A DNA stretch of 64,000 bases from Aldrovandia affinis (Eukaryota > Chordata > Actinopteri > Notacanthiformes > Halosauridae). The position numbers and the translations under genes were made by a program. Of this stretch, positions 57,801-64,000 are shown piece after piece (position 1 is the stretch's first letter; every line of letters begins with the position of its first letter). A model generated the notes under the pieces. The model ran no database searches, had not been told where the DNA came from, and saw nothing but the letters and a program-made list of their open reading frames with translations. The stretch lies in NCBI GenBank assembly GCA_029706075.1, contig JAINUG010000052.1, positions 3,003,498 through 3,067,497 on the forward strand. Reading direction: 5' to 3'.

Positions 57801-60800
57801 GAGTGGCACAGGGAGCACCCAGCCATGAGGGCACTCAGAGACCATCCCACCACATCATCAGCAGTCCTGATAGGGGCGGATCATCACTTATGATTGGTGA
57901 CAGTAAGGATAGCTCATTGCACCAGAAGGCTCTATTGCTATGCCCCATCCACATCTCCACCTAATGAATATAAGAAAGACTAAAGAGATGTGTTTTTAAC
58001 CTAGACTTGAAAATTGAGACCGTGTCTGACTCCTTCACAGAGACGGGTAGACTGTTCCACAGTAAAGGAGCTCTATAGGAGAAAGCTCTGCCACCTGCTG
58101 TATTTTTTGATATTCTAGGGACTACTAAGTTGCCTGCATCTTGTGAACTAAGCGAACGTGGCGGATTGTAGGGATGAAGTAGATCAGTCAAATAAGAGGG
58201 TGCAAGTCCATGCAAAACCTTATAAGTTAAGAGGAGTACTTTATAGTCTACACGATAGTTTATAGGAAGCCAGTGAAGTGACGCTAACGCAGGACTAATG
58301 TGCTCATACTTCTTTGTTCTAGTCAGGATCCTTGCAGCAGCATTCTGTACGAGTTGTAGGTTCCTGAGTGAGGTATTGGAACAGCCAGACAGTAATGCAT
58401 TGCAATAATCTAATCTAGATGTAACAAAGGCATGTACCAATTTTTCTGCATCTATTAATGACAGGAAGCCCCTAATTTTGGCAATATTCCTCAAGTGAAA
58501 AAAGGCTACTCTGGAAATGTTTTTGATGTAACTATCAAATGAGAGACCAGGATCTATAGTAACACCAAGGTATTTTACCACCAAACTTGCAGCAACAGAG
58601 CAACCATCCAGATTCAGAGATAAATCAGATAACCCTCTTCTGAGGTTTTTGGGCCCCAAGACCAACATCTCTGTTTTATCAGTATTCAACAATAGAAAAT
58701 TATCTGACATCCAGTCTTGTATGTCTTTAAAACAGGCCTCCAACTGTTCGAATTGTCCTTCGCCAGGTTTCATTGATAGGTATAATTGTGTGTCATCTGC
58801 GTAGCAGTGAAAATGTACGCCATGTTTACGAATCACCAAGTGGCAACATTTCCTCAGAGAGAAATACAGAATACAGCATCTGTATTCTAGGAATATATTA
58901 TATTTTAGGAATATTCCAGTTACATTAGATTTTTTTAAATATTTTTTTTCCAGAAATAAAAAATCCTCATGACATGTCCATGGGCCTAAAACATTTAGCC
59001 CAGTGGCTCTCAAACTCGGTCCTGGGGACCCACTGCGTCTGCTGGTTTTTGTTACTGCCAGTCTCTTGAGCGATTACGGTTGTTGAAAACATGGGTTAAG
59101 TTCTCATTTTCCTTCATTTTTTCTTCAAACTTATTTTAACACAATACAGGTTTGGCTTGTTGACAATTTCTCTGTCATTGAATTCTTAATTTTCCACAAA
59201 TGGTTTAATTGACCAGTTGTCCACTTTCAAACATTCAAACACAGGTCACCTGTCAATCTACAATTGAATCTATTAAAATATATAACCTATTTTTAGGGTG
59301 GCACAGTGGTGCAGTGGATAGCACTGTCGCTGCACAGCAAAAAGGTCCCGGGTTCGATCCCGGCCAGGGCCTTTCTGTGTGGAGTTTGCATGTTCTCCCC
59401 GTGTCGGGTTTCCTCCGGGTACTCCGGTTTCCTCCCACAGTCCAAAGACATGCACGTTAGGCTAATTGGAGAGTCTAAATTGCCCATAGGTATGAGTGTG
59501 TCCAGGATATATTCCTGCCTCTTGCCCAATGTATGCTGGGATATGCTCCAGCCCCTCCACGACCCTGACCAGGAATAAGCATGTTAGATAATGAATGAAT
59601 GAATGGAATCATGTGTAATATGTCATTACAGAAAATGAGAGCATTAGTTGATCTGACTGATTAACATTTCTGGGATGTGAATATGGGATGTTTATTGTTC
59701 ATAAACAATAGCATAGCTAGATGCATAGAAATTAAAAGTGTCTAATTAAGAACAATTAACAACTAGTTATGATAGAGAGGTTGCAATTATGGTTGGAACG
59801 AAAACCAGCATACACAGTGGGTCCCCAGGACCGATGTTGGGAGCCACGGATTTAGCCTGTTTTTGATAGTCTTCCATACTAATTCCACCCAAGAAGAACT
59901 TCATCCAACCTCATTTAAGAGAGATGCTCAGGTATACGCCATCTGAAAGGGGCATGGATAATCTGAAAATAAGTCAGATAAGCAAGATCAGCTCAAATAA
60001 AGAACAGTGTTTCATTTGTGAGGGCCTGTGAATATCCAGTTGATGTGACTTCTGACATCAAAAATGTGAACACTGTATTTACCCATGTGATATTGCACTG
60101 CTGGCAGTCTGAGCCCAAAAGCTTTTATGGAAACTCCACTAAAAACCTGCATTAATTTACTAAATTTCAGGCACATATTTATATATCTTTGTCATAGGCG
60201 GGTTGAAATAGGAGGATCAAACCAGCAAAAAAAAAAAAAAAAAACAAGACACAGAAGTATTGATTTATCTTGAGTAAACATTTTTGGGAGAGTTTAGGTT
60301 CTCATAAACATCAGGTCTAAACTCTCCATAAATACATAAATCCAAAATAAAACATAATCCAAAGATACAACATGAACATAAACTTAATTTGGCAAGTTGC
60401 TTACATCAATACATGAACCCATGTTTAGCTCACAATATATATAACTAACAATAGCTGAGTAGCACTTTCCAGTTTAGCTCAAATTCAGGAAAATGCAATT
60501 GAGTAATGCTTCCATTCCAGTATGTCAGATAGTTACAATAAATACATGAAAAATAACATTAAAATAAATAAATATAAAAATAAATACATGAATTAATTAA
60601 TCAATTAAATAATGAATTAATATTTATTGGTGCATGTATAACTGATTTATTCTAGCATTTATTCTGACATTTATTCTCTTAATTCTGTCATTCATTCCTA
60701 ACATTTTCATTTTATTTTTTTATGTGTTTTCTGCCTTAGAAAATAGTACAGCAGATTCACAAACAAATTTGTCAGTTGTAATCAAGTCAAGAGTGACTTG

Positions 60801-62406
60801 ATTACAGCTGTAACTGTAACTGTAACTTTTTTTTAGAAACAAAAGGAAATATTCATCTTGCAAGTTCTATTTCGAATCGATTTGTCACTCCTCCTTGGAA
60901 AAATTCTGGGTCTTTGAGCATTGATTCAGAACCATGCTATGTAAACAGCGCTCTCTGTTGGTATTGTGAAGAATTGCAAGTTAGTTCACTGGTTGCACTG
61001 TCAACCCCTGTCAATGCATTATCCATGAGATTAGCATTGTTAGAATATGCAATGAATGTTTTTTTAAATATAAAAAGTATCTGGTACCAGACCGGCCCTG
61101 GTGGGGAGCCTCGGGGGCGTCGTTTGGCTGTCCGCCCCAGGGGGTCGGCAAATTCCATCCCGAAGGAAGCGGTGTTCGCTGCCCTTGGAGAATTAGCTAG
61201 TGTTGTAGAGACGGGCAGTGAGTTTGTGTGGGGAGGGCAAATCAAATTCATAATAATTGGCCACTAAATTGGGTGAAAAAACTGGGAAAAAAACAATTAA
61301 AATTTAAAAGTATCTGAAATGTTGGTGTTTAGTGTGTCTTTTCATTTTCATTTTTTATCTGTACATTTCAGGATCAAATGGGGTAGAAGGAACAATGCTC
61401 AAGTTCTTTAGTGTTTTATGAAGGTACACAATGCCCATTAATAGAATTATGCAGTTCAGTTCAGATGGTAGGTATGCTGCTTTTCCCCCAACAAACCTCA
61501 GGCAACTGATAGGGATCAGTTTCATTATCCGAGTCACTGGCGCCACAGTAACAGGGGCAGGTCTGCTTCAGGTTTCAATCCGTGACACTTGCCATCCATA
61601 CAGCACAACAATAGATACAATTAACTTGATGAGCTAAAGACCAAGGTGCCCGGTCAAGGAACCATATCAACGACTTATTCAGGTGTTCACTCTCACTCTT
61701 TCTCAGAATTTTGAACAGTAGCTGTATGGTGCACATTATTTTAAATAATCAAACATCCTTCCTGTGTCTGTGTTTTTGTCTGTAAGACTGGGCCTGGGCT
61801 ACAACCACATCCGCATGATTGAGAATGGCAGTTTGGCTTACGTGCCGAACCTGAGAGAGCTGCACCTGGACAACAACCGCCTCTCTAGTGTTCCCCAGGG
61901 TCTGTCCAACATGAAGTATCTGCAGGTGAAGAGACTTGTGGAGAGACTTTCTCCATCTGAGTTACTCTGTTCCATGCTTATTTTCGTACTCTTTTCATAT
62001 TTTCCATGGTTTCAGTACCGCACTGTTGTACATTCATAAAAGATCAGCACTTTTGTCATTAATAAAATAAAGGATGGGGCTACTTCCTTCATCAGGGAAA
62101 TCGTGTTGTTATGCTTTTTGTTATGTAACCCTTTTGTCACTCAAACTCTTCTCCCTTTCTGTGCCACTGTGAGTCTAACCACTCTGTTCGATGTACCCCT
62201 TGCTATAGGTGGTCTACCTCCACTCCAACAGTATCAGCCAGGTTGGCACAAACGACTTCTGCCCCCAGGGCTTTGGGATGAAGAAGACGTTCTACAATGG
62301 CATCAGTCTCTATAGCAACCCTGTGAACTACTGGGAGGTGCAGCCAGCCACCTTCCGCTGCGTCGGTGACCGGCTGGCCATACAATTCGGCAACTACAGA
62401 AAGTAG
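51525..62406 (+). CDS. bgn: Biglycan, seven coding exons, 369 residues
   Basis: Secreted extracellular-matrix proteoglycan of the class I SLRP family; members bind collagen and TGF-beta/BMP ligands and signal through Toll-like receptors (family knowledge). CDS is join(51525-51765, 55004-55116, 55720-55933, 56300-56410, 56619-56712, 61787-61925, 62209-62406), 1110 nt including the stop. Signal peptide is about residues 1-22. The propeptide [11 protein letters not shown] is identical to mammalian biglycan, with a BMP1-type site expected before D46. The N-cap is [14 protein letters not shown] (C64, C68, C70, C77). Leucine-rich repeats fill about 82-315, and the ear repeat has C322 and C355. The human protein has 368 residues. 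One N-glycan sequon (N271-G-S) remains. There is no Ser-Gly dipeptide between 46 and 63. Splice phases are 1-0-1-1-2-0. The paralogue (bgna or bgnb) cannot be decided. Confidence 0.97.
52365..52412. repeat. (TA)n microsatellite in bgn intron 2
   Basis: Pure AT dinucleotide run of about 48 bp. Confidence 0.95.
52709..52895 (-). repeat. L2/SINE tail fragment in bgn intron 2
   Basis: ACATTTCAGGCATTTAGCAG, then ACACTCTTATGCAGAGTGAC, is the L2-type tail on the minus strand. A GGGAATTGAATCAGCAACCT stretch downstream looks like an inverted B-box, which would make it a SINE. Confidence 0.65.
52973..53028. repeat. (CA)n microsatellite in bgn intron 2
   Basis: Pure CA run of about 27 units. Confidence 0.95.
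55004..55116 (+). CDS. bgn: bgn exon 3
   Basis: 113 bp between acceptor TGTCGCCAG and donor GTAAGA. It encodes residues 81-118 with the first LRR segment ([18 protein letters not shown]). Phase 1 at the start, phase 0 at the end. 113 bp is the usual size of this exon in class I SLRP genes. Confidence 0.97.
55720..55933 (+). CDS. bgn: bgn exon 4
   Basis: 214 bp after a pyrimidine-rich acceptor (CTCCTCCTTTCAG), with donor GTGAGC. Encodes residues 119-190: [33 protein letters not shown] and [14 protein letters not shown]. The last segment belongs to the concave-face repeats that bind collagen in decorin-type SLRPs (family knowledge). 214 bp is the conserved size. Confidence 0.97.
56300..56410 (+). 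CDS. bgn: bgn exon 5
   Basis: 111 bp, acceptor TTCATGTAG, donor GTAAAG. Encodes [20 protein letters not shown] and [17 protein letters not shown] (residues 190-227). The SGFEPGAF stretch is characteristic of biglycan and decorin. Confidence 0.96.
56619..56712 (+). CDS. bgn: bgn exon 6
   Basis: 94 bp, acceptor CACATCACAG (56609-56618), donor GTATGT. Encodes [20 protein letters not shown] and [11 protein letters not shown], then two bases of R258 (phase 2). Confidence 0.96.
57313..57615. mobile_element. hAT-type MITE (303 bp) with exact 8-bp TSD, nested in the LINE
   Basis: Left end CAGGGGTCGGCAACCTGCGG, inverted right end CAGGGGTCGGCAACCCGTAA. GGCTAACA occurs exactly at 57305-57312 and 57616-57623. 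The interior is GC-rich with C runs and has no gene. It interrupts the 3' UTR of the LINE, so it inserted later. Confidence 0.93.
57961..58835 (-). pseudogene. LINE ORF2: RT palm to C-terminus, intact frame but truncated
   Basis: An open frame with [17 protein letters not shown] (YADD catalytic box), [54 protein letters not shown] and [17 protein letters not shown], ending [16 protein letters not shown]. About 290 residues without a stop suggests a younger copy than A-C. The frame extends to 59013 through unrelated intron sequence. The endonuclease and first RT motifs are absent. Confidence 0.9.
59001..59849. mobile_element. hAT-type MITE with exact 8-bp TSD, interrupted by a retroposon
   Basis: Left end CAGTGGCTCTCAAACTCGGT, then CCTGGGGACCCACTG; the right end inverted reads CCGTGGCTCCCAACATCGGT, then CCTGGGGACCCACTG. 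ATTTAGCC is exact at 58993-59000 and 59850-59857. A SINE-like retroposon occupies 59296-59608, so the original element was about 535 bp. Confidence 0.92.
59296..59608 (+). repeat. tRNA-like SINE/retroposon common in fish, nested in the MITE
   Basis: Begins GGGTGGCACAGTGGTGCAGT (A-box-like) with a B-box GGGTTCGATCCCGG at 59349-59362, then GTTTGCATGTTCTCCCCGTG and TTTCCTCCCACAGTCCAAAG. This arrangement is abundant in teleost genomes (established). It ends in a (GAAT)n tail at about 59590-59608. Confidence 0.88.
61082..61300 (+). repeat. 5'-truncated SINE in bgn intron 6
   Basis: The body CAGACCGGCCCTGGTGGGGA and GGCTGTCCGCCCCAGGGGGT, and the tail GGCCACTAAATTGGGTGAAA, match the 44110 SINE family; the tRNA-like head is absent. 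Confidence 0.78.
61787..61925 (+). CDS. bgn: bgn exon 7
   Basis: 139 bp, acceptor TTGTCTGTAAG, donor GTGAAG. Encodes residues 258-304: [20 protein letters not shown] and [20 protein letters not shown]. It carries the conserved N-glycan sequon N271-G-S. Starts in phase 2, ends in phase 0. Confidence 0.97.
62209..62406 (+). CDS. bgn: bgn exon 8 (last coding exon)
   Basis: Acceptor TTGCTATAG at 62200-62208; stop TAG at 62404-62406. Encodes residues 305-369: [18 protein letters not shown], then the ear repeat with C322 and C355, the [14 protein letters not shown] segment and the ending [10 protein letters not shown], close to mammalian biglycan. The mammalian N-I-T sequon here reads N311-S-I-S and is lost. 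Confidence 0.97.
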   Translation: MVYLHSNSISQVGTNDFCPQGFGMKKTFYNGISLYSNPVNYWEVQPATFRCVGDRLAIQFGNYRK

Positions 62407-62525
62407 AGCAAGAGATAAAAGGAAAGAAAAGCAGAAAAAAAGGAGGGAGGAATGAAATTGCCCAGAAAAACATATATGTTAACAACGTAGAGACAGAGAG
62501 AAAAGAACAGAACAGAAAAGAAAAG

Positions 62526-62633
62526 GTAGATGAAGGAAGAAACAAATAGTGTGATGTCTGTGTATATATATACACACACACACATATATATATATACACA
62601 CACATCACACTATTTGTTTCTTCCTTCATCTAC
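62526..62633. repeat. 108-bp near-perfect palindrome in the bgn 3' UTR
   Basis: 62526-62572 pairs with 62587-62633: 46 of 47 positions are complementary (only 62558/62601 mismatch), with a 14-nt CA-rich loop. The outer 32 bp (GTAGATGAAGGAAGAAACAA onward) are non-repetitive, so the pairing does not come only from the central TG/AT dinucleotides. In RNA it would form a very stable hairpin. Confidence 0.95.
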
Positions 62634-63503
62634 ATCTATTTTTTTCCTATCTGTGTTGATTGCACACCAGGAAACAACCAAATGGCAGAGTGGAGAGAGA
62701 ATTCCTCACTTCCTTCTGGCTATCAATTCAAAAACATTCCTTCATGGGGGATGAGAAAGATTAAAAAGAGCCATTCCCAAAAAACCTACATTTGTGATTC
62801 TCTATTAAACTTTTGTCCACTGACAACCATTACAATAGTATAGTTTTGTGATTTAGAAAACGCCAAAAAAGCATCTCTGGTGCAGTGATGTTTTTCTTTA
62901 TTTTATAGTATTGTATTGAAAATGATGACTACAATGATGATGATTATTACTAGTATTATTGATACTTTATTATTATTATTATTATTATTATTATATTTAT
63001 ATATGTGTCCATTGTGAGTTTATATGAAAACATGTCTGTTACAAAATAATGCCTAAAAACAGATTTTATCATTATGATTATAATTACAGTTTTTGTCTTT
63101 AAATGTTGTCTTTTGGGTTATCACACTTGAAAATGTGTCTTTATTGTTATGTATTTGTTTGTAATGCGATTCATCCTTGATACAATAACAAAGGCAGGTC
63201 TGCTTCCAGACTTCAATGGCTTGAGCAGTTTTCGATTTTCCTACACAGTGTCAACTGAATTCAGTGTCTGCATTACTTACTGACTGAAAGGAGTGGGGAG
63301 ATCACTCTCAAGCTTCTTTTAATGCTGCAGTAGTAATGGCTGATATGTTATTCTGCACAAAAAGCACTCAAAAATCTGATAACTGTTTCCAAACTGCTTT
63401 GTGTATGGGTTGTCACTGGGTTTGGACAGCATAAAAATATATATATATTTGGCTAAACTGCCTAGATGCATATTGTGTCCTTTGCAATATTGCCGCATGT
63501 AAG

Positions 63504-63509
63504 AATAAA
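63504..63509 (+). promoter_or_regulatory. bgn: Polyadenylation signal AATAAA for bgn (candidate)
   Basis: First canonical AATAAA after the stop, in AAGAATAAAGAC. About 1.1 kb of 3' UTR would result. Confidence 0.55.
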
Positions 63510-63530
63510 GACTTTTCAGCTTTATGTAGT

Positions 63531-64000
63531 AGAAACAAAGCATGAATATGTTTTTTAAAATGGGAGAAAGCCAAAAAGAATAATAAAACAAGAATTTGGT
63601 GAGTGTGATGGGGTCCAAGAAGTCAAAGAACCTAAACTACAAATCAATTCTTGATCCCAGCACAGTGCCTTAGCAGGCCTTCTGTATCTGTGCACCAGGT
63701 GAGTCTGCAGTTACTTCACTTAGTTTTGCTCCCCTTGTCCTCCGTGCTCTGTCAGAAATAGTGATAAAAGGTTATAGGTGTAGATGCAGTATCCAAACAA
63801 AATTAGGTCTATCGTGGCCTAGTTTACAGTACCCAGTGCAAGAGATGTTCTGCACTTTAAAGAACTGGGTTTGTCTGCTGTACTCTCATTATGCTTTATA
63901 ATCTAGGCCTTGACATTGTGGACCCTTCTCAAAACAGCCTTTCTGTTTTTGTGAAAATGGCTCAAAAATCAACCAAAGAACAAACACGTACATATTTGTT
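63531..64000. other. Downstream flank
   Basis: No gene seen. A second AATAAA at 63582-63587 may extend the bgn transcript. Confidence 0.4.

Larger units (their letters stand above)
56941..58840 (-). mobile_element. L2/CR1-group LINE, 5'-truncated, in bgn intron 6
   Basis: The 3' end on the plus strand starts with a short (CAAT)n tract (about 56944-56964), then TTTATTTTTGTATAGCACCA, a 3' UTR common in fish LINEs. The UTR continues (interrupted by a MITE at 57313-57615) to the ORF2 stop at about 57961. ORF2 runs to about 58830, where coding similarity ends abruptly, i.e. 5' truncation. The element lies antisense to bgn. It is a different family from copies A-C. Confidence 0.88.
56713..61786 (+). 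other. bgn: bgn intron 6 (5.1 kb), expanded by transposons
   Basis: It contains a minus-strand LINE (56941-58840) with a hAT MITE inside it, a second hAT element (59001-59849) with a retroposon inside it, and a SINE fragment at 61082-61300. 59850-61081 is AT-rich with an A-run near 60227-60243 and no other feature. About 3.3 kb of the intron is recognisable transposon. Confidence 0.9.
62407..63530 (+). other. bgn: bgn 3' UTR (predicted)
   Basis: From the stop codon to just past the first canonical AATAAA at 63504-63509. The non-canonical ATTAAA at 62804-62809 could give a shorter form, and another AATAAA lies at 63582-63587. The UTR includes a strong palindrome (62526-62633) and an ATT microsatellite (about 62969-62993). 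The exact end needs cDNA. Confidence 0.6.

Noticed and set aside
57307..57834. 175-codon minus-strand frame
   Set aside because: It spans the GC-rich MITE nested in the LINE 3' UTR. It is not continuous with ORF2 and has no domain.
59310..59380. A functional tRNA gene
   Set aside because: The promoter boxes belong to a very common fish retroposon followed by its standard body and GAAT tail.
51525..62406. Decorin rather than biglycan
   Set aside because: The propeptide [11 protein letters not shown], the [13 protein letters not shown] segment and the ear repeat ending [10 protein letters not shown] are those of biglycan.
1..64000. CRISPR array, operon or other prokaryotic system
   Set aside because: The direct repeats seen are microsatellites, tandem arrays or transposon copies. 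The gene has spliceosomal introns and the repeats are vertebrate.

Overview
The window is vertebrate, almost certainly ray-finned fish, genomic DNA. It has one recognisable host gene, with seven coding exons and GT-AG introns, set in a dense field of fish-type repeats: Tc1-like transposons, L2 and CR1 LINEs, a chromodomain Ty3/gypsy element, hAT-type MITEs and tRNA-derived SINEs. I cannot name the species. Nothing in the window is prokaryotic.

Host gene: the right-hand 12 kb (51525-62406, plus strand) encodes biglycan (bgn), a secreted class I small leucine-rich proteoglycan. Joining the seven exons gives an uninterrupted 369-residue protein with signal peptide, propeptide, the Cx3CxCx6C N-terminal cap, leucine-rich repeats and the C-terminal ear repeat. 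The 3' UTR runs to about 63.5 kb. The predicted protein has no Ser-Gly dipeptide in its N-terminal acidic region, where biglycan normally carries glycosaminoglycan chains. The 3' UTR contains a near-perfect 108-bp palindrome. Intron 6 is swollen by a 5'-truncated LINE and two hAT-type elements, each with an exact 8-bp target duplication.

Left-hand 51 kb: no host exon could be supported. Region by region: (a) 1-2300, plain sequence with a (TG)47 microsatellite; (b) 2.3-5.8 kb, Tc1 relics plus a hAT-like element and a solo LTR, both sitting in one AT microsatellite; (c) 6-13.4 kb, SINEs, a second copy of the Tc1 family, a solo gypsy LTR with an exact 5-bp target duplication, and two short hAT MITEs; (d) 13.87-17.77 kb, a gypsy element lacking its 5' end, flanked by inverted arms of another repeat; (e) 20-23.2 kb, a duplicated tRNA-SINE segment and a Tc1 element with both ends; (f) 26-28 kb, L2 and Tc1 fragments; (g) 31.4-39.2 kb, an LTR-like element, a Tc1 end, a CR1 LINE split by a 3.3-kb L2, a 7SL-RNA-like segment and a SINE; (h) 40-47 kb, a third L2 copy, an inverted SINE pair and a folded-back Tc1 relic; (i) 49.4-50.5 kb, a hAT/ZBED relic with a BED-like finger.

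All transposon reading frames seen are broken or truncated, so I infer no element here is autonomous. I found no CRISPR array, operon or new defence-type system. The items most worth following up are the biglycan lacking its chain-attachment sites, the 3' UTR palindrome, the 7SL-like segment and the datable nested insertions.
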